Part shown: positions 6,073-13,560 of the stretch, piece after piece | Layout: every line of letters starts with the position of its first letter | How positions within the stretch are numbered: the stretch's first letter is position 1 | Source: Bacteroidales bacterium UBA714 | GTDB taxonomy: Bacteria; Bacteroidota; Bacteroidia; Bacteroidales; UBA932 | Reading direction: 5' to 3' | DNA: 13,560 bases | NCBI GenBank assembly: GCA_002298075.1 | Contig: DBLW01000144.1 | Coordinates: forward strand, 1 to 13,560 | Program-made: the position numbers and the translations under genes | Notes under the pieces: generated by a model | What the model was told of the DNA's origin: nothing | Databases searched by the model: none | Seen by the model: only the letters and a program-made list of their open reading frames with translations

Positions 6073-7542
6073 ATGCAGACTTTTGTAAATTCACAGATTG
6101 CCGAAGGACTTACCTTCGATGACGTTTTGCTGATTCCTGCACGTTCTGAGGTTTTGCCGAGAAGTGTGGATGTCTCTACAAGATTCACTAAAGAAATCTC
6201 TCTTAAGACCCCTGTCGTCTCTGCCGCAATGGACACTGTGACCGAAGCTGAGCTGGCCATAGCCATGGCCCGTGCCGGCGGTATCGGTGTCATACACAAG
6301 AACATGACGATAGAGGAGCAGATGAATCAGGTGCGCCGTGTCAAAAGGGCGGAGAACGGTATGATTTATGACCCTGTCACTATCCGTCCGGAGGCTACAG
6401 TCGGTGAAGTTCTCGGAATGATGGCAACTCACCATATCGGCGGCATTCCTGTCGTGGATGCTAATGGCTTCCTTATCGGAATCGTTACCAACAGGGATCT
6501 CCGTTTCCAGGACAATCCGAGGATTCCTGTTTCACAGATAATGACATCATCAAACCTTGTGACTGCACAGAAAGGCATCAGCCTTACAGGGGCGACGGAT
6601 ATTCTGCGCCAGCACAAGATTGAGAAGCTTCCGGTGGTTGATGCTGACGGAAAGCTTGTGGGACTGATTACCTACAAGGACCTTATGAAAATCAAGGATA
6701 ATCCGATTGCGTCAAAGGATTCCAAGGGCCGTCTTCTTGTGGCAGCTGCCGTAGGAGTGAAGGCTGACACTGTGGAGCGTATCGGAATGCTGGCAGACGC
6801 GGGTGCCGATGCTGTCGTGATTGATACGGCGCACGGACATTCGGTCGGAGTGCTTGAAGTCATCAAAAAGGCTTGTGACGCGTTCCCTGATATGCAGATA
6901 GTTGCCGGCAATGTCGCTACCGGAGAAGGCGCGAAAGCCCTTGCCGATGCAGGCGTAAGTGCCGTGAAGGTCGGTATCGGACCAGGCTCAATCTGCACTA
7001 CTCGCGTTATTGCCGGTGTCGGAATGCCTCAGCTCTCTGCGGTTATGATGGCTTCCGAGGCTCTCAAGGGCACAGGAATACCTGTCATTGCAGATGGCGG
7101 AATCCGCTATTCCGGAGATGTCGTTAAGGCTCTTGCAGCCGGTGCAAGCACAATCATGGCCGGCTCGCTCTTTGCCGGAGTCGAGGAGTCGCCGGGAGAG
7201 ACAATCATACTTAACGGAAGGAAATTCAAGTCTTACCGCGGAATGGGCTCTCTTGAAGCCATGCAGCAGGGATCAAAAGACCGCTATTTCCAGGATATGG
7301 AAGAAGATATCAAGAAGCTCGTTCCTGAAGGAATCGTGGCTCAGGTGCCTTACAAGGGTACTCTGTCAGAGGTTGTTTACCAGCTTGTCGGCGGTCTGCG
7401 TGCAGGTATGGGCTACGTCGGTGCAAATGATATCGAGTCGCTGCGCAATGCCAAGTTCGTGCGCATCACCAACGCCGGCTATATTGAGGGACACCCGCAT
7501 GATGTGACAATTACAAGGGAGTCGCCTAACTATTCGAGATAA
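6073..7542 (+). CDS. guaB: Inosine-5'-monophosphate dehydrogenase
   Basis: The 489-residue protein oxidises IMP to XMP with NAD, the committed step of GMP synthesis, in the cytoplasm. It starts MQTFVNSQIAEGLTFDDVLL, the usual IMPDH opening. Two CBS domains occupy about residues 95-215 (PVTIRPEATVGEVL, HHIGGIPVVD, then KIEKLPVVDADGKLVGLITY). The catalytic loop VGIGPGSICTTR places the nucleophile at Cys308. ADGGIRYSGDVVKALAAGA and MAGSLFAGVEESPGE bind phosphate, and YRGMGSLEAMQQGSKDRYF is the flap region. The C-terminus HPHDVTITRESPNYSR is normal. An in-frame upstream start at 5938 would overlap the previous gene and read through the promoter element at 6048-6055, so it is rejected. guaB is first in a four-gene operon; its stop is 6 bases before the next ATG. 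Confidence 0.97.
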   Translation: MQTFVNSQIAEGLTFDDVLLIPARSEVLPRSVDVSTRFTKEISLKTPVVSAAMDTVTEAELAIAMARAGGIGVIHKNMTIEEQMNQVRRVKRAENGMIYDPVTIRPEATVGEVLGMMATHHIGGIPVVDANGFLIGIVTNRDLRFQDNPRIPVSQIMTSSNLVTAQKGISLTGATDILRQHKIEKLPVVDADGKLVGLITYKDLMKIKDNPIASKDSKGRLLVAAAVGVKADTVERIGMLADAGADAVVIDTAHGHSVGVLEVIKKACDAFPDMQIVAGNVATGEGAKALADAGVSAVKVGIGPGSICTTRVIAGVGMPQLSAVMMASEALKGTGIPVIADGGIRYSGDVVKALAAGASTIMAGSLFAGVEESPGETIILNGRKFKSYRGMGSLEAMQQGSKDRYFQDMEEDIKKLVPEGIVAQVPYKGTLSEVVYQLVGGLRAGMGYVGANDIESLRNAKFVRITNAGYIEGHPHDVTITRESPNYSR

Positions 7543-7548
7543 TCGCTG

Positions 7549-8406
7549 ATGAAGCGGGTCATATATTATATGGTTCTGGGAGTCGTCCTGTCGGCATTTG
7601 TGTCGTGCAGGGCGATTTCGGACTTTTTCGGCAATGACCCGGCTGTAGCGGCGGTAGGGAAGAGCAAGCTGCGCCTGAGTGAGCTTAGGAGCGTAATTCC
7701 TGACGGGATTGCTCCAGAGGACAGTGCACGTCTTGCCGCCCAGTATATGAAAACATGGGCTTTGGACAAGGTCTTTCTGGAGATTGCGCAGAAACAGCTG
7801 TCCAAGTCCGAGAAAGATGTCGCCAGGGAACTGGAGGACTACAGGACTTCCCTGCTCAAATACAGGTATGAGCAGCTTTATGTCAACGAGAGGCTTGACA
7901 CTTCGGTAGCTGAGGAGGAGGTCCTCGGCTATTATGAGAGGTTTCCGGAGAAATTCGTTCTTCAAAGGCCTGTCGTGAAGGCAAGATTCATGAGCATTCC
8001 CTCGGAATCGCCGCTTCTCAAGCCGATAAAGGACAGGATGTGCTCTTCTGAGGCCGGGGATGTGATGGCTGCGGACAGCATGGCTTTTTCTGCGGCGTTC
8101 AAGTTCACCACGTGGGATGACGAGTGGATTGACATCGCTGAGCTTGCCTGGGAGTTCGGACCGGAATATGCTTCTGTCATGGCTTCGGTAAAGCCGGGCT
8201 GGATAGAGAGGACTGACACGTCAGGTGTGACCAATGTCGCCTATGTGTCGAATGTGACGGAGGCCGGCAGGTGTGCTCCGATTGAATTCAGCACGCCGCT
8301 CATAAAGGATATGATAATTAGTGCACGCAAGCAGGGCCTGATTTCAGACTTGGAACGGGATTTGCTCAATGACGCGCGCGAAAATGGACAATTTGTAATA
8401 TTATAG
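7549..8406 (+). CDS. SurA-N-like lipoprotein, peptidyl-prolyl isomerase-associated
   Basis: A 285-residue protein with a lipoprotein signal peptide: hydrophobic core VLGVVLSAFVSC with Cys20 as the likely lipidated residue. The following residues (RAISDF) lack the acidic export signal of Bacteroides surface lipoproteins, so it probably faces the periplasm. Residues about 36-130 resemble the SurA/trigger-factor-like N-terminal chaperone region (VAAVGKSKLRLSELRSVIP, then long helices through KYRYEQLYVNERLD). The remainder carries the helix VAEEEVLGYYERFPEKFVLQRPVVKARF that normally leads into a parvulin domain, but I do not see the usual parvulin motifs (GG-LG, G-VS-P). It may therefore be a chaperone without isomerase activity. 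It lies 6 bases after guaB and 4 bases before the SurA-like gene, so the two exported folding factors are translated together. Confidence 0.8.
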   Translation: MKRVIYYMVLGVVLSAFVSCRAISDFFGNDPAVAAVGKSKLRLSELRSVIPDGIAPEDSARLAAQYMKTWALDKVFLEIAQKQLSKSEKDVARELEDYRTSLLKYRYEQLYVNERLDTSVAEEEVLGYYERFPEKFVLQRPVVKARFMSIPSESPLLKPIKDRMCSSEAGDVMAADSMAFSAAFKFTTWDDEWIDIAELAWEFGPEYASVMASVKPGWIERTDTSGVTNVAYVSNVTEAGRCAPIEFSTPLIKDMIISARKQGLISDLERDLLNDARENGQFVIL

Positions 8407-8410
8407 TGAT

Positions 8411-9793
8411 ATGAATATTCTCTGCATCAAGAGATTTGCGGTAGCGTCGGCTTTGTTTGCCATGTCGTTTGCCGCATCGGCACAGAAATATCCTGATGGA
8501 ATAATCGACAAGACTGTCGCCGTGGTAGGAAACGAGATGATCATGATTTCGCAGCTCGAGGAAGAGGTGCAGATGATGAGGGCATACGGAATGATGTCTG
8601 ACAGGACAGGAAGATGCGAAATTCTGGAGCAGATGATGTCCGCAAAGCTTTTTCTCATGCAGGCTAGACTCGATTCCATCGCGGTCAATGCCGATATGGT
8701 AGAAGGTGAGTTGCGCAACAGGATAGACATGCTCCGCAGCAACTATGGCGGTGACGAGGAGGTCGAGAAACAGTTCGGAAAGCCTATCTATAAGCTCAGG
8801 CAGGAGTGGAGGGAGGCAATTCAGGACCAGACTCTCCAGCAGCAGATGCAGAGTGAAATCGCAAACAAGATTCCGGAGCTTACGCCTTATGATGTGGAGA
8901 AGTATCTTGAATCCGTGGAGCCGGAGGACCTTCCGGTCGTGCCGGTGATGTACCAGTTGAGCCAGATATGCATATATCCTGACAGGGAAGCTGCCGACAT
9001 TGCTGTAAAGGAGCGTCTTCTTGCCATCCGTGAGCGTATCATAAACGGTGAGAAATTCTCTACCCTTGCCCGCATCTATTCGCAGGATCCGGGCAGCGCA
9101 AGAAAGGGAGGTGAGCTTGGAATGGCCTCGAAGTCCATCTTCTGGCCTGCATTCTCTGATGCGGCGATGTCTCTCAAGCCAGGTATTGTGTCACAGATAG
9201 TGGAGACACCGGACGGTTTTCATCTCATTGAGGTGCTGGACAAGAAGGGTGACATGTTCAATGCGCGTCATATTCTTCTCAAACCCGAATATACTTCCGA
9301 GGACCGCGAAAATGGCTTCAGGGTGCTTGACAGCCTCAAGACCGAGCTTGCCAACGGGGCTGTGACATTCGCTCTTGCTGCAAGGTTTTATTCTGAAGAC
9401 CCGGCTACGAGGACCAACGGAGGCCAGATGGCAGACCCTAATACCGGGTCGTCATATTTTGAGATTGACCAGCTCAAGCCGCAGGATTATGCCGCCATCA
9501 AAGAGCTTAAGGAGGGAGAGATTTCAGAGCCTTTCCAGTCGCTCGATAATGAGGGACGCAGCGGCAACACGGTGTACAAGATAATCAAGGTCGATAAGAT
9601 ACTTCCTGCGCACCCGGCAACTTTTGCCAGCGACTATGCCCTTTTGATGAAGGCCGCCAAGGAGAAGATGCAGATGGATGCCATAAGCAAATTCATCGAC
9701 TCTAAGATAAAGAGCACCTATATCGTCATTGACCCTCTGTTCAAGGACTGTGTATTTGAACGCGAGGGCTGGTATGAGAAAATCCGCAAGTAG
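8411..9793 (+). CDS. SurA-like periplasmic chaperone/peptidyl-prolyl isomerase with two parvulin domains
   Basis: A 460-residue protein with a signal peptide cut after Ala22-Ser23-Ala24 (mature Gln25). Residues about 30-175 form the SurA N-terminal chaperone region (DKTVAVVGNEMIMISQLEEE is the standard opening). Parvulin domain 1 spans about 180-283, with SQDPGSARKGGELGMASKS, FSDAAMSLKPGIVSQIVETP and GFHLIEVLDKKGD. Parvulin domain 2 spans about 283-395, with NARHILLKP, SEDPATRTNGGQM and LKEGEISEPF. This matches SurA, which carries unfolded outer-membrane proteins through the periplasm to the BAM complex. Length is near the 430-460 residues usual for SurA. It sits between a SurA-N-like lipoprotein and an OstA-like gene, supporting a role in outer-membrane assembly. 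Confidence 0.93.
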   Translation: MNILCIKRFAVASALFAMSFAASAQKYPDGIIDKTVAVVGNEMIMISQLEEEVQMMRAYGMMSDRTGRCEILEQMMSAKLFLMQARLDSIAVNADMVEGELRNRIDMLRSNYGGDEEVEKQFGKPIYKLRQEWREAIQDQTLQQQMQSEIANKIPELTPYDVEKYLESVEPEDLPVVPVMYQLSQICIYPDREAADIAVKERLLAIRERIINGEKFSTLARIYSQDPGSARKGGELGMASKSIFWPAFSDAAMSLKPGIVSQIVETPDGFHLIEVLDKKGDMFNARHILLKPEYTSEDRENGFRVLDSLKTELANGAVTFALAARFYSEDPATRTNGGQMADPNTGSSYFEIDQLKPQDYAAIKELKEGEISEPFQSLDNEGRSGNTVYKIIKVDKILPAHPATFASDYALLMKAAKEKMQMDAISKFIDSKIKSTYIVIDPLFKDCVFEREGWYEKIRK

Positions 9794-9804
9794 GTCTGTT
9801 GCCT

Positions 9805-12366
9805 ATGAGGTCGTTTAAGGGACTTGCTGCAATTATCTTGGCTTACGTGCTCTGCCTTTCGTTAGTTTCACGGGGGCAGGCGCGTGGTGGTGACGGACGT
9901 GAAGGTACGCAGGACAGCCTTGTCGTGCTGTTGAGTGCCAAGTCCGCGCAGATGCTTGACATTGACGGGGTGAGCTACAGGAAAGTTGTCGGTCCGGCAC
10001 GCTTTCTTCATAACGGCACTTTCCTTCTTTGTGACACAGCCCTGTGGAATGTGGATACGAAGGTCATTGATGCATGGGGAAATGTCAGCATTCTCCAGGA
10101 TGAGACGGTGCTGACAAGCGACAAGCTCACTTATCTGGTAGATGACAATCTTGCGCAGTTCCGCGGTTCTGTGGTGGAGCTGACGGACAAGGACCACAAT
10201 ACGTTGAGGACTCGCCATCTTGACTATGACACAGCGGATTCCGTGGCTGTTTTTCAGGGTGGAGGTGCAATGAGGGACAAGGACGGACAGATTATAGAGA
10301 GCATGCGCGGCACGTATGACTCGAAGATAAATACGTTTGTCTTTACTGATGATGTGAACATGTTCACCGATTCGGTTTTCGTCAAGACCATTTCGCTCAA
10401 ATACGAATCTGACATTAATCTGGCTACTTTCGGACGTGCCACCGATGTATGGAAGGACGAGAATATGCTGTCTTCCGGCAACGGCTGGTATGACCGCTCG
10501 CGGGAAGTGTTCTTTTTCTCTGAACGGGTGCATGTGATGTCTGAAGAACAGGAGGGATGGTGCGACAGCTTGTTCTTCTGGAGGAATACGGCTGATGTCG
10601 AGATGCTTGGAAATGCCCAGATTACCGATACTACAAGAAATGTATTCGGGCTTGCCGGATGCATACAGTATTTTGATTCTTCCTCCAAGGTTACGATGAC
10701 GCGCAAGCCGGCTGTGATTTCGCAGACCGATTCGGGAAATGGTGCTGTGGATACTGTCTATCTTGGCGCGAATAAACTGGTCTATTATACTCTCAGGATG
10801 TGTGATGTTGACAGCATGGATGTAGTGGCTGCTGCAAAACGTCTTGAGGACCTTAAGGTGGACCCGGTCGGAACTTTCAGGAAGAAGGCTGCTGAAGAGG
10901 CCGCAAAGGCTGCGGCGGAAGCTGCAAAAGACGACCCTAATTATCGTCCGGCTTCTTCACCGTCATCCGGCAAGGCAGCCGGGAAGACATCCCTCGGGCA
11001 GACAGGCAAGGCTGAAGGTAAACAGTCCGGTGCTCCTGTCTCTGCGGCAAAGCCATCCGATAAGGATTCTGTTATGCCTTCTGATTCATTGGCGATGCCG
11101 GGCGATACGCTCGGAACGTCTGATTCGCTTTCTTCTGCAGGATTCCCTGTTGAGCCGGTTGTGGAAGTCAAGGAGCCTGAAGATACGTCAAAAGTAGGAT
11201 TCCTGGAGGCAATCAGCAATGTCAAGATATACAAGAAGGACATGCAGGTGTCTTGTGATTCTCTTGTTTACTGCGACCTTGACTCTCTCGCGCAGTTTTT
11301 CCGTGACCCTATAATATGGCAGGATGCCAACAGGCAATATACGGCAGACAGCATATATGTGTCGGTAAGCGGAGGGGCAATGGACAAGGCTATGCTGATG
11401 TCAGACGCTTTCATAACCATACAGGAGGATTCTCTTCATTTTAACCAGATAAAGGGTACAGAGATGATGGCCTATTTTGACGGGACCGGGGGCCTGCGCC
11501 GATTTGACGTGCTCGGGGGAGCGTCTGCCCTGTTCTATATAGAAGAGAATGACGCGCTTGCCACGGTCAACAAGACTGATTCGAAGATGCTTTCAGCCAC
11601 TTTCAAGGATGGCGAGCTTCAGAGGATATATTATTTCGAGGAAGCCAAGAATGACGGATATCCTGTCGTAAGGCTTTCACGTGAGGAACGTCAGCTCAAG
11701 GGATTCAGGTGGGATCCTGCAAAACGTCCTGCAGACCGCAGCTCAGTCACTCCGCTGTCATTGAGACCGAGCGAGAGAAAACGTTATGCGGCCCGCCCGA
11801 GAGCCAGCTTTATGCAGACAGACATCTATTTCCCGGGATACATGAACGATGTTTACAGGCAGATTCAGGTACGTGATTCTTTGCGCAAGATAAGGGAGGC
11901 GGAAAGATTGGCTGCCGAGAGGGAGGCTGCTGCCCGGGAGCGCCTTGACAGTATTGCGAGGGCAGACAGTCTGGCCATGGCGGATTCGCTTGCTTCCGGA
12001 ATCGGAAAGGACATTGTGGATCCTCTGAATGTGCGGCAGGGCAGTGACAGCTTGTCCGTTTCTGATACTGCGGCTTCTGTAAAAGTCTTGAGTGCAAAGG
12101 AACAGAAGGCTGCGGATAAGGCTCTGAAGAAAAAACTCAGACAGGAAGCACAGGAAGCGAAATGGAAGAAACTTGACGAGCGTGATGCGGAAAAAGCACG
12201 TATCAGGGAGGAAAAACGTCTTGCCAAGGAACGCAAACGTAAGAGGAAAGCCCTGCAGGATGCCGCAAGACAGGCGGAGAAAGATGCCCGCACAATAGAA
12301 AAATACCGCATGAAATATGAACGGCAGAAAGCCCGTAAGGACGCCCGGGCTGCCGGTAAATTATAA
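9805..12366 (+). CDS. OstA/LptA-like organic-solvent-tolerance domain protein, enlarged
   Basis: An 853-residue exported protein; residues 1-26 form a signal peptide ending Gly-Gln-Ala. Residues about 30-340 carry repeated short beta-strand units of the OstA/LptA type (FLLCDTALWNVDTKVIDAWG, LTSDKLTYLVDDNLAQFRG, RTRHLDYDTADSVAVFQGG, IESMRGTYDSKINTFVF). A low-complexity Ala/Lys/Ser/Pro linker fills about 358-452. A second OstA-like block follows at about 455-610 (VKIYKKDMQVSCDSLVYCD, YTADSIYVSVSGG). From about 690 to the end the protein is a charged, probably coiled-coil tail, strongly Lys/Arg-rich over the last 90 residues. OstA-fold proteins bridge the periplasm in LPS transport. The linker and tail make it longer than homologues I recall. 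ATG 9805 is preferred to TTG 9799, because it opens the signal peptide. It is the last gene of the guaB operon, 11 bases after the SurA-like gene. Confidence 0.85.
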   Translation: MRSFKGLAAIILAYVLCLSLVSRGQARGGDGREGTQDSLVVLLSAKSAQMLDIDGVSYRKVVGPARFLHNGTFLLCDTALWNVDTKVIDAWGNVSILQDETVLTSDKLTYLVDDNLAQFRGSVVELTDKDHNTLRTRHLDYDTADSVAVFQGGGAMRDKDGQIIESMRGTYDSKINTFVFTDDVNMFTDSVFVKTISLKYESDINLATFGRATDVWKDENMLSSGNGWYDRSREVFFFSERVHVMSEEQEGWCDSLFFWRNTADVEMLGNAQITDTTRNVFGLAGCIQYFDSSSKVTMTRKPAVISQTDSGNGAVDTVYLGANKLVYYTLRMCDVDSMDVVAAAKRLEDLKVDPVGTFRKKAAEEAAKAAAEAAKDDPNYRPASSPSSGKAAGKTSLGQTGKAEGKQSGAPVSAAKPSDKDSVMPSDSLAMPGDTLGTSDSLSSAGFPVEPVVEVKEPEDTSKVGFLEAISNVKIYKKDMQVSCDSLVYCDLDSLAQFFRDPIIWQDANRQYTADSIYVSVSGGAMDKAMLMSDAFITIQEDSLHFNQIKGTEMMAYFDGTGGLRRFDVLGGASALFYIEENDALATVNKTDSKMLSATFKDGELQRIYYFEEAKNDGYPVVRLSREERQLKGFRWDPAKRPADRSSVTPLSLRPSERKRYAARPRASFMQTDIYFPGYMNDVYRQIQVRDSLRKIREAERLAAEREAAARERLDSIARADSLAMADSLASGIGKDIVDPLNVRQGSDSLSVSDTAASVKVLSAKEQKAADKALKKKLRQEAQEAKWKKLDERDAEKARIREEKRLAKERKRKRKALQDAARQAEKDARTIEKYRMKYERQKARKDARAAGKL

Positions 12367-12660
12367 GATGATCAAATGTACATGATGCCTTTAACGGAAT
12401 GATGTTATATCTTTTCGTGGTAAATTAGTTCTGTTTGTGTTATTTTCTTTGGGTGCGACGGGGATTACCGATGTTTTGATCTGGCGGGGAAATAGATGCG
12501 TGGTGACCCTGCCGTTGCGCTGAATATGATGCAAGTCCATTGACAGGCATATCTCAGCATACCGTGGATCCGTTTACGTCATTCGCTTATTCGTTCGTTG
12601 GTTATATTTTTTCGTGTGAGAGATACTACTGCATGGAGCAATTTATTGGCAAGTAATATT
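12367..12660. other. Non-coding region after the guaB operon
   Basis: About 290 bases without a supported gene. No open frame exceeds about 40 codons, none has a recognisable motif, and I see no convincing intrinsic terminator directly after 12366. It may contain decayed sequence flanking the IS remnant. Confidence 0.5.
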
Positions 12661-12661
12661 A

Positions 12662-13348
12662 GAAACTGTTTTAAAATTATTTGCTTAATTTGTTAAGCAT
12701 GATTTTGCTGAAGGCAAACTGAGGCATAGTCTCGGCAGTATCTGCATAAAACTCGTATTTGATTGTAAGTATTCTTAAGTTCTTCTGCCCTTAACATTCT
12801 TGTTGCCGTCAAAAAACGGTCATAATCCACATGATTTGAAGTCATGATACTTAGGGAATCAATGATATCCATACTGTGGCTTTCAGCGTGATCTGACAAG
12901 ATGCGTACTTGGAGCGGAGTACATCAATAAGTTCTTTGATAATACCCTTATTCTTCCATTGGCAGAAGTATTAGTACTCTCTTTGCAATTAGTGGGAACA
13001 TTGGGAATCATGCGCTATTGACAGTCGGTTTTGAGAAAGTATAAAATCGCCTTCACGATGTTCACAGAGAATATTTCCGCATTCTTTCTTGAAAATTCAG
13101 TTTTTCAAGAATTTGCCATTGTTTATCAATAAAGTTGGTTGAGTATTATTCTGTACGTTTAATTGATTGCTACTCATAGGATGATCGTATGTTTATGTTT
13201 GGTTAAAATGTTTATTTATAATGGTTATGTGATTGTGTGAGACCTTTTCAATAAAATTTGGTAATTATATATTATTATCTTATTTTTGTTTAGTGTAATT
13301 TTATTCTTGGTAGTAAATATGATTGTATGAACTCTGTTAAAAAGTTTC
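12662..13348 (-). mobile_element. Possible extent of a decayed IS5-family element
   Basis: GAAACTGTTTTAA (12662-12674) at the transposase 3' side and, on the opposite strand, GAAACTTTTTAA (13337-13348) beyond its 5' side are similar, differing by a one-base gap. They face each other as inverted repeats around the transposase remnant. They may be the worn terminal repeats of the element. No target duplication is recognisable outside them, and the AT-rich surroundings raise the chance of a coincidental match. Confidence 0.3.
12677..13177 (-). pseudogene. Decayed IS5-family transposase
   Basis: On the minus strand six fragments in shifting frames add up to a transposase. The possible start ATG 13177 gives MSSNQLNVQNN. 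Then come FIDKQWQILEKLNFQERMRKYSL (13065-13136), VNIVKAILYFLKTDCQ-stop-RMIPN (12994-13065, with TAG at 13015-13017 where the family has Trp), YFCQWKNKGIIKELIDVLR (12899-12970), ESHSMDIIDSLSIMTSNHVDYDR (12817-12899), FDGNKNVKGRRT (12778-12814), and KYEFYADTAETMPQFAFSKIMLNKL (12677-12772). The order matches the N-terminal DUF4096-type domain, the first catalytic Asp block (IIDSxSVKTSNHVDxDR-GxDGNKxVKGRK) and the C-terminal helix of IS5-group transposases. The last two fragments abut, so the middle with the other two acidic catalytic residues is deleted. The gene is dead. Confidence 0.8.
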
Positions 13349-13560
13349 CAACGACATATATATACTCAAATTGAAGATGAAACTTCTCGAAAGGTAAAGT
13401 TCAATCAATCTCTAACAGCCTTAAACTACTATCTCAACGAAAATTAGGAATAATTCGTAGTATAAGAACTTTTGCTATGTTTGCAACATATTTTTTGATG
13501 ATATAATACCTTGTGTAATATTGTATGTAAGTGCCTAAATAACGTGAGTTCGATGAATTA
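13178..13560. other. AT-rich non-coding end of the window
   Basis: About 380 bases, markedly richer in A and T than the rest of the window, with stops in all frames and no recognised gene. It probably combines IS flank and upstream DNA of a gene beyond 13560. An ATG at 13553 is in range to be a start, but only two codons are visible. Confidence 0.5.
13476..13483 (+). promoter_or_regulatory. Possible -7 promoter element near the right edge
   Basis: TATGTTTG is an exact TAnnTTTG match followed by CAAC. It would direct transcription rightwards, starting near 13487, towards DNA outside the window. In such AT-rich sequence a chance match is quite possible. Confidence 0.35.

Noticed and set aside
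12430..12548. Short minus-strand open frame of about 35 codons after the guaB operon
   Set aside because: No motif, no promoter and no coding-like composition.
12693..12899. 68-residue minus-strand open frame as an independent small gene
   Set aside because: Its first half is the catalytic Asp block of the IS5 transposase and its second half is out of frame with the conserved C-terminus. It is a slice of the pseudogene.
13239..13260. GAGACCTTTTCA as the terminal repeat of another IS
   Set aside because: It resembles ends of some IS elements, but it points away from the transposase remnant and no partner repeat is visible in the window.
13334..13447. Plus-strand stretch reading QRHIYTQIEDETSRK as a tyrosine recombinase tail
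   Set aside because: Only about 38 codons, no start, no catalytic Tyr or Arg-His block in view; the likeness is too weak in AT-rich DNA.
1..13560. CRISPR arrays, tRNA or rRNA genes, phage or defence genes
   Set aside because: I saw no regular direct repeats with spacers, no tRNA-like cloverleaf, no rRNA sequence and no defence-type domains.

Overview
The window reads as a piece of a Bacteroidales chromosome, of moderate GC in the genes. The evidence is the gene families (TPR lipoprotein, two-SH3 NlpC/P60 peptidase, OstA-like protein behind guaB and SurA-type genes) and the repeated use of the Bacteroidota-type -7 promoter element TAnnTTTG ahead of most transcription units. A Muribaculaceae-like source is possible, but that is only an impression from composition and protein flavour.

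Left part (1-5990): a 5'-truncated-by-the-window dacB (PBP4, S13 peptidase) on the minus strand stands divergent to galE. A strong hairpin separates galE from a small convergent conserved protein of unknown function. Next come a short broken TPR-type lipoprotein gene, a small outer-membrane beta-barrel-like protein, a convergent NlpC/P60 murein peptidase with SH3 domains, and a YhcC/TIGR01212-type radical SAM protein. Several of these act on the cell envelope (PBP4, NlpC/P60, GalE for sugar-nucleotide supply).

Middle part (6048-12366): one tight co-directional operon, guaB (IMP dehydrogenase), a SurA-N-like lipoprotein, a two-parvulin-domain SurA-like chaperone, and a large OstA/LptA-like protein. 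Gaps are 6, 4 and 11 bases. It joins guanine nucleotide synthesis to outer-membrane protein and LPS biogenesis.

Right part (12367-13560): about 1.2 kb of AT-rich DNA without an intact gene. On the minus strand it holds a decayed IS5-family transposase (12677-13177) that can be pieced together across several frameshifts, one Trp-to-stop change and an internal deletion. A promoter-like element near 13476 may serve a gene beyond the window.

I found no convincing new defence, mobile or regulatory system. The most informative oddities are the IS5 fossil, the truncated TPR lipoprotein gene, the enlarged OstA-like protein and an insertion in the radical SAM protein.
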